Notes: a model not told the origin generated them from the letters alone. DNA of 64,000 nt from Botryosphaeria dothidea (GCA_011503125.2 WWBZ02000015.1:124001-188000); one strand, 5' to 3'; positions 21,769 to 33,719 are shown, counted from the first letter of the stretch. Numbers and translations are program-made.

Positions 21769-22617
21769 ATGGCAACAATGACTGAGCATGATTTCGCATT
21801 CGATTCTCGGTCCGGTCCTGGCATCGGCAATGTCCACTTCGCAAATTCAATGGCGTTGCCAAGCTACCTCGGCGATTTCCTCGACGATACAGTCATGACG
21901 GAGCTCCTTTTCGCTCAGCAGGACTATCCAGGTATCGACTGTTCAGAACGGCAAGACACGCTCGATCCGGACGTACTTCTGCGTAAGAGCGACCGAACCA
22001 AATTTTCTGACGACGTGCCCTCAATTGTTGCAGAAGATAAAAGTTGTGGATCTAATGACCTCGAAATGAAGGAAGCGTCACCTGACGATGGCCAGTCTTC
22101 TCCCAAAGGCGCCAACGGACCCGACAGCTCCAACAGGTCCAAGAAAAGGACGTCATCGACGAGGTGTCATCCAAAGAAGAGAGCAGGTACAGGAGGAGGG
22201 CGGAAAAGGCGGGAACAGGACCTGGAGAAGAACCGTGTCGCGGCGAACAAATGCCGGCAAAAAAAGAAAATGGGGATGGCCAAGCTTGACGACCGATGCC
22301 GAGATCTCGCCGCCCGCAATGGATTCCTGAGAGAGGAAGTGAACAACCTGGGCAGCACAGTTCTCGACCTTAAAGAATTGGCGTTCCAACACGCGGAGTG
22401 CGGATACGCTCTAATCGAGGAATACATACGGGCCGAGGCGCACAAGACACAAGCCTGGACTCGCTCGCGGGGCCAGGAAGTGCTCTCAATGGAAGAATCC
22501 CCACTCCAAAACCAGCGGCAAAGTGGGACACCGCCTACCTTTGACTTCCCCAACACCGATCCGGGTGGCGCTCGGCATGAAGATTCTGCCGTGGCGGCTG
22601 GAAGCGCTTCCGTGTGA
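21769..22617 (+). CDS. bZIP transcription factor
   Basis: Intact single-exon gene of 282 codons. The basic region at residues 145-167 has the DNA-contact signature N155-x2-A158-A159-x2-C162-R163 (EKNRVAANKCRQKKK). It runs into a zipper with leucines at 173, 180, 187, 194 and 201 in a perfect heptad. The basic region most resembles the CREB/ATF (fungal Atf1-type) class, nuclear factors that usually respond to stress or development. The N-terminus (1-100) is acidic and Ser/Pro-rich, a plausible activation region; a basic stretch precedes the bZIP (KKRTSSTRCHPKKR). An in-frame ATG three codons downstream is an alternative start. It lacks the long N-terminal Atf1 domains, so orthology is not claimed. 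Confidence 0.92.
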   Translation: MATMTEHDFAFDSRSGPGIGNVHFANSMALPSYLGDFLDDTVMTELLFAQQDYPGIDCSERQDTLDPDVLLRKSDRTKFSDDVPSIVAEDKSCGSNDLEMKEASPDDGQSSPKGANGPDSSNRSKKRTSSTRCHPKKRAGTGGGRKRREQDLEKNRVAANKCRQKKKMGMAKLDDRCRDLAARNGFLREEVNNLGSTVLDLKELAFQHAECGYALIEEYIRAEAHKTQAWTRSRGQEVLSMEESPLQNQRQSGTPPTFDFPNTDPGGARHEDSAVAAGSASV

Positions 22618-23693
22618 TCCAACAAGCTTGCGGTTTATGTCAATACCAACGAGAACCGTTGGTTTAGGGAAAATCTGGCTGGGAACATGACGAGGCGGAG
22701 GGAAGGAGTTTTCGGGTTGAAGGCCTGACGCACGAAATGGTCGGTCTATTTCGTTTTCCCTCGGCGTCGCTTTTCTAACACGCTCTCAGCCATGCGGAGT
22801 TTGGACTCTATTTGCCTTTTCATTTGTTTGGAGCCAGTTAGGGGAGCCGTGAGACGGTAATCTTGTAACTTTCTATGGACTTCTGGTTTATAGGGTAGCG
22901 TGGCGGTGGCGGCTATAGCGCAACGATGAACTTTAGGCATGCCTTTATGCGAGAATACAACTCTGAATCGAGCACCGATGATACGCTGAACCGACGAGGG
23001 ACTGGGATAGCGGTGGCTTCTGCAAAAACGCAAAGACCGACAGGGCAGGCGCGTGACCGGGGCCCAAAGAAAGGCGTCTGCAAGATGGCCTGGGCGGGGA
23101 TGATCCCAAGGGCGAGAATGATCGCTCCGCGAAGGCATTAATGCGTAGATTAGCGGGCGAGCTCGGGCTAAGGCTGTGGCTCGGCTGAGCTAGAAGTGTG
23201 GGTGGTGGGGCTGGATTAATAGGTTGGGAGGGAGACGAGGGCGGCAGGGCGGCAGGAGTAGCGTCTAGATGTCTTGTTCGTGCCGGTGAGAGGCGTGGGC
23301 CGGAGCTGGAACCCCGGAGTATACTGCGAGCTGTGGCGATCTCTTAATAGGGCCTGGGCCGGGCTTGAGTAATTGCCGTATAATCGCCCTCTCTACGCCC
23401 GAGAGCTCACACAAAGCCAGCGATCCACGTATTTCTGGCGGCGGGCGGTTCGGCAAGAGCTCCAATGCTCTTTACTACTCCCTGATTCAGCGCTGTACGG
23501 GTTAAAAATGGACGAAAGATGACGCATCAGCGAGCGGTAGGACGGCTTGCTTGGCCGGGGAGCTACGAGCCGTGTAGGCCGGTAATCTTTCGCCACACAG
23601 GAAGTGGGTGCCGAGTAGACTGCATCCATACAACAGTAGCAGCAGAGAAGCCGTCACACCTCGACAACTCCTCAGAAACCACAGCTACTCGTC
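22618..23693. other. intergenic between bZIP and Zn2Cys6 genes
   Basis: A minus frame (22746-23138) ends in a Lys/Arg-rich KQMKRQIESKLRMAESVLEKR segment, but nothing else marks it as a gene. Otherwise no feature is seen; the last 100 bp before 23694 probably include the leader of the Zn2Cys6 gene. Confidence 0.4.
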
Positions 23694-24247
23694 ATGTCGG
23701 TCTCCGTCCAATACGAGCACCAACAACTGCGAGCCTCCACTTCGTCTTCAGGCCTTCGACGCGAGTCGACACGAGCCAATGTTGCTGCTGGCTCGCTCGC
23801 GCCGCCACAGCCGGGACACGTGGAAAGGGCCGAGCTTGACCTGAGCCGCCGGCGGAGGCCGACCCAGACCAAGCGCGGCATCATCACCAACGTCGCCTGC
23901 CAGCCTTGCCAGCGCCGGAAGTACAAGGTACCCACCACCCTCCGCCAATGCCTCCAAAGCCCTGCTGACGTCCATAGTGCGATGGTCAGCGCCTCGTGTG
24001 CACCCCCTGCCTGGTCAGGCGGCGATCCGACTGCGTCTACGATGCCACCGCCGACAAGAGACGCACAACCGCCTTGAAGGCTCGTATCCAACACCTGAGC
24101 AAACAAGCCGAGGATCTCGAGGATATTGTGCGGGGCATCGCTGCTGCCTCAGACCCTGGAGTCGCCTTCGCCACCGTCCGCCAGCTGGTCGCCGAAGGCT
24201 TCGCGCAAGCCGCGGACGTCGCCTGCACATTCAGACAGGAGCATTCC

Positions 24248-24281
<34 letters not shown>

Positions 24282-25002
24282 GAGGCCTCTCAATGGAATT
24301 GCCAGACAGATGGTGCGCTCGCGACCAATGGTGCTACGGCCAATGGTTCCACTGCCTTATACATGTACGCTCCCTCGATCGACGAAACCTTTGTCAATCA
24401 TGTGGATCCGGGAGGGGTGTCCTTCTCGCCATGGCAATTCCAGGTACAAAACGAGCCGCTGGAGTTTGTGCAGTCCGATTACGAAAATACTCCTATAGAG
24501 GTAAGCATTTCTGGCCAGTACCTCTCCAGACAAGCCCGGCGGGTTCAGGATGACTCGTCGCAATCTTCTGAGGAGACTATGACAGGGCCCAAACTGTGCT
24601 TTCCGTTTGGTGAGGTATCTATGCGTTAGCCTCCACTAGAAAAGGCGCTTCTCGGGATGCGCTATCTTTTGTCTCCGATCGAAACATAAGTGCCAAGCCA
24701 TCTTTTAACATGTCGCCGACAAGGCTTCCTCGTAGATTCCACCGCGTGGCCTCCTGCATGCCCTAGGTTGAATTCTTTGTTTCAGTCATGATGCCGTCGG
24801 CGTCTACGCGCCACTTTCGCTAACGCCACGGATCCAGTTCTCCGGTCACTATTGGCCGTCCGACGATCAGACGAACTTTGGATTCCAGCCGACAGCCCAA
24901 GAGACGCAAGGGGACGAGTACAAAGCCACGGCCGGTTCGGAGCATGCCAGCCAGGACAGTGAGCTCTGGCAATCCGAGTCCGTCTTCTTTGATGCAGAAT
25001 AA
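23694..25002 (+). CDS. Zn2Cys6 fungal transcription factor, spliced
   Basis: Exon 1 (23694-23927) ends ACQPCQRRKYK; a 50-nt intron (GTACCC...CATAG, 23928-23977) follows; exon 2 begins CDGQRLVCTPCLVRRRSDCVYD. The splice rebuilds a full binuclear cluster C-x2-C-x6-C-x6-C-x2-C-x6-C, with a coiled coil (LKARIQHLSKQAEDLEDIV) after it: the standard DNA-binding and dimerising head of a GAL4-type regulator. At 24248-24258 a run of 11 G followed by (GGA)n shifts the frame: the plausible continuation (MYAPSIDETFVNHVDPGGVS) is in the +1 frame. A later frame with FSGHYWPSDDQTNFGFQP ends in TAA at 25000-25002 after an acceptor tttcag at 24785. Exon joins after the G run are not resolved and the end may lie further right. 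The fungal middle homology domain is not seen. Confidence 0.75.
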
Positions 25003-26433
25003 GTGCTTCTGAGACATGCCTTCTAATTTTCTCATAGGTATTGCAACAATCCAACGATCTACGGTGCCGCACAGGGATTCAGCATGTCGTATACAGGACC
25101 GTACTGGTACATGAATTCTTCCGGATCGTAGCGTGCTCATTTTGGCTCCTCAGTCCTCGGTCGCCATCATCAATCCCAGGTGTCATGCCAATGGTCTCTG
25201 TATCGCATCTGCCTCGTTGGTACGCATAGGTGTGTAATGCTGCGCCGGGTCATCCAACGGGTCCGGTTTCGGGCTTTTTTATTCGCGATTTTGCCAGGAA
25301 GGGATGCCACCACGACGGGAGATCCAGCCGCGTCGAAGGTCACCATCAGGTGTCGCGAACGTCTTGACACCTGCAGATGAGCTTTAAAGGCTGATGTGTC
25401 CCAAAGCAGGAGTTGATGTCAGCGCGTCCGACATTCTTCCCATAACAGCAGAGTTATGCAGGCTGCAGGAGAGCGAAGAATACCCTACGTACTGATTGAA
25501 ACCATACACGTTCGCCGTTTGACCTTTGGAATCCGCTCCGTGTGAGAGCCGCTGACTGCAGGGCGGGAATCCGACGCCCTATAAGAGGTGACATATTGGC
25601 CAGATGATGTCAGCACTGTCGGCGCCGCTGTTGAGCACCGGTCTCACCTCTGAGAAGGACAGCCTTGATGGCACTTTTCAGACGTTTTAATGGCTCCCCC
25701 ATTGCAGGACAGCGACAGACTGAGAGGAAGAAAACGGAGTATATGCGCTTGATGGCCTGCCGGGAAGTCTGGAAGACTGTTATCAGTCATAATCTGAAAG
25801 CACGTTACGTATATATGACATATTCAACACGACCTGGACCTTTTGTCCGCCTCCGCCATGGCCACAATCACAGAGGCTCCATGCAGCCTAGTGGGGCGCT
25901 GGATTTCCCATCCTACTGGGCAACGGGAAGTATTAAGGCACGCACAGAGAGGGGGGAAAGACATAGGCTACCGCGCTGGGGGCACCTAAGAGCATCACAT
26001 GTTGCAGAGAGTAGGTAGTCGCTTGTCCCCTGGAGAAATTTTCCAGTGGGACACTATCTATAGTATGACTCGCGTGGAGTGGCGATAGTGGCGACGGGCA
26101 GCCGGCCCACCGGGAATTGGCAGAGCTTGTCTCAAGATGGCTCCAGTGATCGTCCGGTTGCCGGCACATATAGAGAGAGAGACGATCCGACAAAGGGTGG
26201 AGCTTTCGAGACAGCGTATGTTCCGACTTATCGACAAGCTGCTTCTGCCCACCACTTTGCCCGTTTGCCATCGCAACGGTCCTCTGGAAAACCTATCTCT
26301 TGTGAATTAAGGGTCCCTTAGTGCTGTCGACACTCGGAGCCGAGCGTGTGCAGTGAACTATTCTATCTCTCTCCAGTGTCAAGCTTGCTTCATGTTGCGA
26401 GCATTTTGCTGCTGTTATGGCTGAGTTGAGATG
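25003..26433. other. 3' region of the Zn2Cys6 gene and spacer
   Basis: At 25023-25037 a strong acceptor context (ctaattttctcatag) precedes an open stretch reading NNPTIYGAAQGFSMSYTGPY and ending in TAG at 25129-25131, possibly a last exon of the preceding gene. From 25140 to 26433 I see only short overlapping frames without motifs. Confidence 0.4.
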
Positions 26434-26593
26434 TGTTGAATTGTGATTGGTTCGCAAATACCAGATAATGAGTGGCATTAGGAGGAGGGTAGGTGACCCG
26501 GTATCCTCTTATATAATAGCTATGTGACAAATTTTCGGTGTTGACCCTTGGTTCAACCTGACCCTGTTCCTCCTTACAGTTCATATTCCAACA
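26434..26593 (-). repeat. copia-3 type LTR, minus orientation
   Basis: 160 bp, TGTTGAATTGTG to TTCATATTCCAACA on the plus strand. The following caccccttt block is the complement of a polypurine tract and resembles that beside the copia-3 LTR at 61913-62060, so this is a 3' LTR in minus orientation whose internal part is truncated. Similar length and ends (…TTCCAACA) to the copia-3 LTR. Confidence 0.75.
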
Positions 26594-26724
26594 CACCCCT
26601 TTCGTGCCTTGCCTAATAGGGAAGTGTACGATAAAGAATCAAGGAATGACAATGGTGTTGAACCTTCAAACTTGCAGAGGGTGTTGAATCCCGAAAGTAT
26701 AAAAAAAAACAACGTATGAAGAAG
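26594..26724 (-). mobile_element. copia-3 internal remnant
   Basis: 131 bp after the LTR, comparable in layout to 62061-62170 (polypurine complement, then a tagggaagtg/gggtagtgcg block). It is cut off by repeat R1. Confidence 0.55.
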
Positions 26725-27148
26725 TGTAACGAGCGGGCCTCTACCTCTAAGGATCCAAACACCAAAGAGGGAGAAAACCTGTCGAGGGTTTTCCTTGAGT
26801 GGGTACAAGAAGAGGTACGTAAGGAACGAGTAGACGACTGAAGACTGAGCACTGCGTGCGAAGGCCTTGTTACCAATAGAGTCCAAATTCTATTGCGAAG
26901 TTCTATTGCTGAAGTTGACCACGAAGGTCAAAGCTATCTGATGGAAAATGAGCTCAATCACCTCCGTTATCTGTTATTGGATAGTATATTAGCTTAGTCA
27001 TTCATTCTGAGACGTCTTGGGAGCAACACCACGAGCGCCTTAGCAACCAAGCAATCAAGTCATTCATTCATCGATTCCGACCGATCAAGCGCGAATTTCA
27101 TCACTATCTAAGGAGTGTGGTTTATATACACGTAAGAGAGTGTCTACA
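26725..27148. repeat. LTR-like repeat R1, copy 2, with nested solo LTR
   Basis: TGTAACGAGCGGGCC to GTGTCTACA, nearly identical to 3242-3481 but with a copia-1 solo LTR plus duplication (170 bp) inserted. Followed by ATCTA as in copy 1. A 12-bp partial duplication (ttctattgc) distinguishes the two. Confidence 0.65.
26939..27103 (+). repeat. copia-1 solo LTR
   Basis: 165 bp, TGATGGAAAATGAGC to GAATTTCATCA, with a 5-bp duplication CTATC (26934-26938 and 27104-27108) inside R1. This copy fixes the exact LTR boundaries of the family. Confidence 0.95.
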
Positions 27149-27699
27149 ATCTAATATTGATCTATTTAATCCGTCTTTAGGAGGTACGGATCATAGAGAT
27201 CAATGGTGGTTTGATCTTTTTTTTTTTTTTTTCATACACCCCGTCGGCCTCAGTAGACCATAGGGACAAGTAACGCTATTCGACGCTAATCTACATTAGG
27301 ATCCCGGTTCATTCAAAGCCCAGCACGCTGAATGCAAAGAAATTATTCTCCCTCCTGTTTAACAATTTAAAAATAGATAACTAAAAGCACTAGTAGATAA
27401 CGCAAAATAAAACGCGAGAATAAAACAAAGGAAATGTGAAAATAGAGCTATCCTCCCTGCACCCCTTATACTATCCCCTTCGAGACTACTTCCCGAGTGC
27501 TATTAGTCCCTATAGCGGCGTAACGGCTAGCTAGAGAAGGAGTTAATTTAGCTTAAGAAGGATTAAGCTCTTAGTCTTTAGTTACGATTAGTCTTCCCGT
27601 GGCTAGAGTAAATACCGCCGTTGCTTTAACTACGCGCACGTCTGCCCGCTACTTCTCCGGCGGGCTATCTATATACTTACCGTCGGGTCTTTTCGTGCC

Positions 27700-30600
27700 C
27701 GACTATCCGCCTAGTATAAACGCGATATCTCTAAATCTACTACTAAGATCGACCTATAGTTAAGCCCGGTAATCTATCTAGCGTGGATATTCGAGTAGGA
27801 AGTACTTAACGGTTTCCTTTTCTACTCCGCACCTATACGAGGGTACCTCTACTCGCTTAATCTTATATAGCGGCTCGTTTAGGCTTACTTTCGACGTTCT
27901 TAACTACGCGATTACTACTACCTACCTATAGTTTAGCTAGTCGTAGAGTTTCTTAGTATAAAAGTACGCTAGTACGCGGTCGAGCTTATAGCTCGACTCG
28001 CCGACCTTAGACGCTTCGAACGTCTTCCTCTATAGTTCCGAGGTAACTCCCTTATACTAGGCTATAGCCGACGACCGTAGTAGCCTACTTAGAGGAGGCT
28101 TCTAGTTACTCTCTATAGCTTATAGTGCTAAGCTATACGCCCTCTCGTTCCCTATAATTCCTTCGTACGCCGGTACCTATCTAAACTTAATAGGCGGCCC
28201 CTTATTATATCTAATTAGGTCTAATAAGCGGAGGATACTTCTAATAATTTCTTAACGCGGCTCCTATCGTAGCCTACGAAGAAGACGAAGAGTAGTCTTA
28301 CTATCGCTATAGATAGCGTGTTTTACTACGGCTGCTTAGGGGTATTTAACTACTATCGCGGTAGACTATATACCTTATATTAGCTCTATAGCCTAGTATA
28401 TCGCCTAGAGCTCTATAAAAGAGGTGTCTACGGAGTTAAACTTACTAACTATAGACGAATAAGCAACGATAGTCGTACTCTTACTATCTACGTAAAAGAC
28501 GCCGGTTCCGAGCTTACCGTCTCTTCGCGCGCTACCCGTAAAGATAGCTACCTCTAACTACGGTAGAGAGCTAGCTCGTAGCTTTACCGCCTCGAGTAAT
28601 TTAATATTAATAATCGGCCTATTAGCCTACGGTATTCTTATAAACGGGTAGATCGTCTCGAGGTACTCGATATCGATATCTCTAGCTATTAGTATTATCC
28701 GCTATAGCGGGGATACGAACCTCTTATTAGCCGGGTTAATCGCACGCTTTAGCTTCTAGAATAGATATTTCTACGGTAGCGTATAGTAGCTAACCTAGAA
28801 TCGAAGTAGTTACTAGTCGAGGCGGATCTTAGTAGATAGAATTACTACCTTAGCTTCGAGAATAGATAGCGCGACCGTCCTAAATACTCCGGTAATTACT
28901 CTACCCGCGATTCTCTATACCGCCTCGAGCGATTTTAGTAGTAGTATAGTTAGGGCCGGCGCCTATACTAGAGCCGTATAATCTACCGCCGGCGCCACTA
29001 TAGCCGAGAAGAGCTAGCGCACGCTACTCGGCCGGAGGCCCTATAGTCGTTTAAGCGCTAGGGCTACCTAAACGCCTCTCTTCGTAATCCTACCCGCGTA
29101 GACCTTAAACCGTAGTTCCTAGTCGAAGACGACGCCTAGAATCTTTACTTCCGCCTTTAGATGTACTTCTCTTCTCTTAACTACTATCGGCTCGTCGGAT
29201 CGTTTTTACTCGTTCCGCGTAAAGTATACGAGCGTTGTCTTTCCGGCTTTAAACGTCGCGCCGCTCGTCGCTTTCTACTCTTCGGCTCGAGTTACTACCG
29301 TTCTTTAGAGCTTTACTACGTTCTCGCTTACGGACGATCCCGTTACCTAGGCGCTATAGTTATTAATAAACGCGATAGCTCCTTTACTTCTATTAGTTAC
29401 GGACTATACTAAGTCGGCGTTAAAGAAAAGAAATAGTATCGGTAAGAGAGGCGACCCCTATAGAAGCCCTGCCTACGGTAGGTCTATAACCCTAGACGTC
29501 TTACCGTTTACTACTATAGAGGCGCTCCTATTAGAGTAGAATACTTCTACCTACTTAACTAGTACTTCCGGAATCCTTCTTTATCTAAGTCGCTAGAGGA
29601 GTACGTCGCGGGAGACGCCGTTATAGGTATCCTTAACGTCGAACGATAGAAGCGAGAGAATCTTACCTTCCCGCTACGCGTCGTAGATACGCTACTATAG
29701 AACCGTTAGTACCTATACCGTAGACCTTTGCTTTCTACCGCTAAAGTAGTTCTTAGATAGTAGAGAGTACTCCTCCGCTAGAGTAGAGATCCTCTCTACT
29801 ACTACCGATTCTAGCGCCTTTTCTAGCGTTAAGAGTAGCGAGATTAGCCTATATTCTTAAGTTACCTCCGCCGGCTTTTCTATCTTACGTAACGGAATAA
29901 TTTTCGCTATACTCTACCGGCTAGGTAAGCGGCCTTATAGTAACGAGTCGTTAAATAGCTAGAAGACGTGCTTGCCCACCGCTAGCTAAAGCTCGCGCTA
30001 TACTACCGCCGGGATTCCGTCTACTCCCGGTGCTTTAAATAGACTAGCCCGGAAAATAGCTTCCTTTACTTCTTCTATTATTAGCGGTACGTATTTAATC
30101 TACTTACCGAAGCTCTAAGCCGCCTCGATCTAAGTACTCTATATTTTAGGGAGCTCCGGGAAGAAGTCCCTAACTAGCGTCTCCGAGATCTTCTCGTAGG
30201 ATTCCGCGTAGCCGTCCTAGTATTTAAGGCGTGCGATCCGGGCGAGGCCGCTGCTTCCTAAATCGGTAAGATACTTAGCCGCTTTCTAGATATTAGTCGG
30301 TTCTACGAGAAAGTCCTTCTAGTATCTCCGCCGCTAGCGCCTTATCGTATCGTGGAATCTCTTCGCCGCTTCCCTTGCCTATACTTCTAACTAGATATCC
30401 GGCTCTCTCTACCTTCGCCGTCCTCTCGCTTAGTTTCTAAAGAACGTAAACGCCCTCCGTAGCTAACTAAGGTCCGCCGTCCACTACTTCTTCACGTACG
30501 ATAACGGTCTCGCTTTAGGGATACAGCGCTAGATAGCTGCCGATACTATTTCGGAGAGATAGTTAGCGAAGTCTTCGATGTCTTAGACATCTAGAGGTGG

Positions 30601-31431
30601 CTCTTCGCTAAGCTGCTTTCTTACCTCGCTTCTAACGGCTTCCTAGTTAGCGCTACGGAACGTATACTACGATTCTAGTTCTTAATAGGGCACGTTAGTC
30701 TTAAAATAGGCCTCGATAGCTAGATAGTCATGTCCGTATACCGTGCTAGCAGGCCTATAACCGCTTATCTCTTCCGTCAGTCGGGGCGACGCTAGGATAA
30801 GATCGATTGTAGATCTCTGTCCGGCTAATTTATATATAACCGTGCCTCTAGGCAGCACGCTCTGTAGGTGGAAGTCCTCTATAAAATCGATTATCGGCGC
30901 GCCTTCCCCGTTGCGCGGCGAGCTGTATACCTAATCGCCTCCCTACAGCTGGTCGTGTCTATTAAAGTCACCGCAGATGAGGAGCTCTAGCGCCCCGTTG
31001 GTCTGGCTTCCTACCTATGTGATCGCCGCTCGCAGGTACTCAAGCGCGCTAGTGAGTTCCGAGTCGTCCACGCTCTCCTTTTTGGCAACGTACACGGCTG
31101 CTACGAGAATAATCCGGTCCCGCAGCGTAACGACTGTAGCTGTGATGTCGGCGGAGGGTATTGCTATCTGCCTAGCTTATATATCCTTGCGGATCCAGAG
31201 TATTGAGCGAACGGGATAACGACCGTACCGCGGTGTCGACGGCAGTAGTTGCTTCCAATATAAATGAGTAACGGGTGCTGCTACGGTCTCGCCGCCAGGC
31301 CTACGAAAGCAGCTTGGCTCCGAGATGAATATGATGCTAAAATCGCTGAGGTCTTCGTCGTTTAGCAGGCTATACTGCGCTGTTCCACTCTTTCCTAGGT
31401 TCGCGTGAATTACTTTGAGCGGTCTACTCAT
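27700..31431 (-). pseudogene. LINE-2 ORF2: endonuclease, RT, RNase H
   Basis: Begins MSRPLKVIHANLGKSGTAQ at 31431 and continues as an APE endonuclease (FISEPSCFRRPGGE; an LLICGDFNRHD stretch near 30970; STIDLILASPRL near 30800). Within the endonuclease, stops are few down to about 30760; below that point nearly every Gln/Trp codon is lost, though RT and RNase H can still be traced through the mutated sequence. Inactive. Confidence 0.82.
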
Positions 31432-32713
31432 TCCGCTGGCAGAGCATTTCGCGCAAGAGCTTGTCGTACTCCGGACAGCCTCTATCGTCTGCTCTGTGCG
31501 GCCCGCCGCAAGCGGCGCACTTTACCGTCGTCGACGGGCAGCCATCTTCTCTATGGCCAATGCCCGCGTACTTCGCGCATCGTTCTTCCCCTCGATAGCG
31601 GAACTGCAGGTGGTCGTAGCTCTGGCACTTGAAGCAACGTCTTGGCCGTGGACGGTGCTCGAACACGTTAGTATACGCCGCCTCTCCGCCTACATCGATT
31701 ACTCTCCTGGCTAGGAGTGCGTCCGCCTCGCTCTTCTTGGCAAGGTAGACCACCGCCGACCCATAGAGGCGGCCGCTTGGCTTGCTTAGCCAGCGGACTT
31801 GTGCTACTTCGACGTCGTTCTCAGCGCCGATTATCTGGCCTGCATCGGCGCGCACTGTGGTGCGGTCATCGTTTAGAACTGCCAACTTGTTGACGTTGTC
31901 TACTTTGACTGGGTGCCACTGCCGGCCCCGAATCCTCGCTCCCCGGAAGGCCGTCTCCAGCCATCCGAGGTTCGACCTGACGAGCTCTTCGTCCTCTTCC
32001 GTCCGGAAGAAAGCGCGCACCTTGGCCGCATCGCTCGGGTTCCTCGTGATCCTATAGCACTTGACCTCCTTTGTGGGCTCCTGACTCTCCAGCGCCGTCT
32101 GTAGACGCGCGCGGATATCCCCGGGGCTCGCGTTATAGACGTTGGCATTCGTGAGGTCGAGCTCGATCGCGGGCGGCCTGGTACGAGTCGTTGAGGCGAT
32201 CGCGTGGTTCGCGCGTACTGGCACGGCGGCGGTGGACGACGGACTGCTGTTCGTAGGTGTCGGCAGTCCCCCTCGGAGCACGTTTACGTACGTGGCGTTG
32301 ATCTGGGACTGTGAGCTCAGATTCCTGCGCGTCGACTCCACGAGCGCCGCAATCTGCTTCGCCATCTTCCCCATATGTTCCTCCATCTTGGTCTGCGTTT
32401 CCTCGGACGACTCGAGCGCGCTGCGCAAGCGCCTAATCTCTTCTTCGTTCCTAGCTACCTATTCTGCGAGCTCTTCGTTGCGCTCGGCAAGCCGGTCGTT
32501 CTGCGTGACAATGACATTAAGCAGGCCGATCACGTCGTCCAGAGTCGCATCGCTAGGTAGGTCGGATTCGGTGGTAGCGCGAACTGTGGGCTATCTCGTT
32601 GGTTTGCCGGTGTGGAGGGCGCGATAGTCGGTTTGTTGGGTCCTTCGACGCGCAGCGCGACGCGACGCGCCGACGGTGGCGTATCCGCCTCCATCGTCTT
32701 CGTCCGCTGACAT
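31424..32713 (-). pseudogene. LINE-2 ORF1 (Gag-like, zinc knuckles)
   Basis: A frame from the ATG at 32713 to the TAG at 31424 (429 codons), with only two internal TAG stops (near 32595 and 32460). Order: basic N-terminus, coiled coil with an EERN-rich stretch, an RRM-like middle (AQVRWLSKPSGRLYGSAVVY), then three CCHC knuckles (CFKCQSYDHLQF, GIGHREDGC, CAACGGPHRADDRGC). Two knuckle cysteines read Tyr (FRYRGE, CAKYAGIGH), both explained by TGC-to-TAC, the RIP direction. The 334-codon open part (32428-31424) is the longest clean piece. Confidence 0.88.
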
Positions 32714-32782
32714 TCTTGGTCTAGGCAATGGATTCCTCTTAATAGACAAGTAAAGGGTCAGTTGCCTGGGGTGGTTTGATCT

Positions 32783-33719
32783 CAGTCCGGTTGGGGTAAT
32801 CAGGTGTTAAAGAACAGGTGGTACGGTAGAGATATTAAGATGATCGCCAGAGCTACACTAAATACCAAGGGAGCCTCTGGTCCAGCCAGGAGAACACTAC
32901 TAGAGAGGAGACTAGACTCCCTTCTCAGCAGCTACCCCCCTGCAAGCCAGAAGTGCCCATAGTAAACCAGGCTCCGTATGGTAACTAGAGAGCTGTGGAA
33001 GAAGAGATGGATAGAGCAAACTAGGCAGGAGAGGGGAAACAGGCCAGTGGCCCAGGGTACACCCTAGAATCCAAAAATCAGGCAGCTTCACAGCAAGCTC
33101 TCCAAACCATAAAGCATACTCCTCACCCTGCTACGCACTGAACATATAGGACTTGAGGACTTCCTCTCCAGGCGCAAGGTACCAGGCTACCCCAGCCTAG
33201 CCTGCCCATGTGGTTAGCATAGGTAGACCCCAAAGCATATCCTCCTCTTCTGCCCTTACTTCCAGGAAGGCAGAGCATAGATGCTTCAACTAGCAGGAAC
33301 TACAGACTACCACACCTTACTATCAACAAAGAAAGGGGCCCAAGTAGTAATAAGGTGGTTCCTACACTTAGGACTACTAAATTAATTCAGCTTGGCAAGA
33401 GAGATGGACCAGAAGGATTACCAGGAGGACTACTAGGAGGACAACCAAAAAAACCGGAGCCCTAGCTAGGAAGACTAGGACTAGGACACTGGAGGAAGAG
33501 AGAGCTAGGAGGCTAATACCTAGCTAATATAGAGCTGCTACAGCAGCCTCTACCGGTAAGCAGGGAAAACAAAATAAGTAGGGGCAACAGACCCGTAAGA
33601 GATAAGAGGGGTTTTCCACCCGGAGACCGGGTTTTTCCCCTTATGTAAACTATAATAGATAGCCTACCCCGCATGGACCCGAAAGGGAGCTATATTAGGA
33701 GGAAAATGAATTTATCTAT
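32783..33719 (+). mobile_element. LINE-D 3' fragment (5' truncated)
   Basis: Plus-strand remains of a Tad-like ORF2 C-terminus: LEDFLSRRKVPGYPSLACPC near 33140-33215, TPKHILLFCPYFQEGRA near 33230-33280, then KKGAQVVIRWFLHLGLL with a stop and FSLAREMD near 33330-33410, broken by TAG/TAA codons. The 3' UTR follows, with a hairpin-like ttttccacccggagaccggg and GCATGGACCC, ending in a (TATC)n tail that continues after the LTR5 insertion (to about 34003). LINE-2 inserted at or near its 5' side. The 3' end is shared with the SINEs at 40064 and 51483. Confidence 0.78.

Larger units (their letters stand above)
27218..32769 (-). mobile_element. Full-length Tad1-like LINE (LINE-2)
   Basis: A 5552-bp minus-strand LINE with a 13-bp target duplication GGTGGTTTGATCT (27205-27217 and 32770-32782) and a poly-A tail (T run at 27218-27232). 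ORF1 starts at 32713 and ends at 31424; ORF2 starts at 31431, overlapping ORF1 by 8 nt. RIP damage is confined to an internal tract (about 27480-30760), where the sequence is very AT-rich; both ends are nearly clean. Confidence 0.94.

Noticed and set aside
22746..23138. 130-codon minus frame near the bZIP gene
   Set aside because: Low-complexity Arg/Pro composition and no motif; the C-terminal basic helix alone is not enough.
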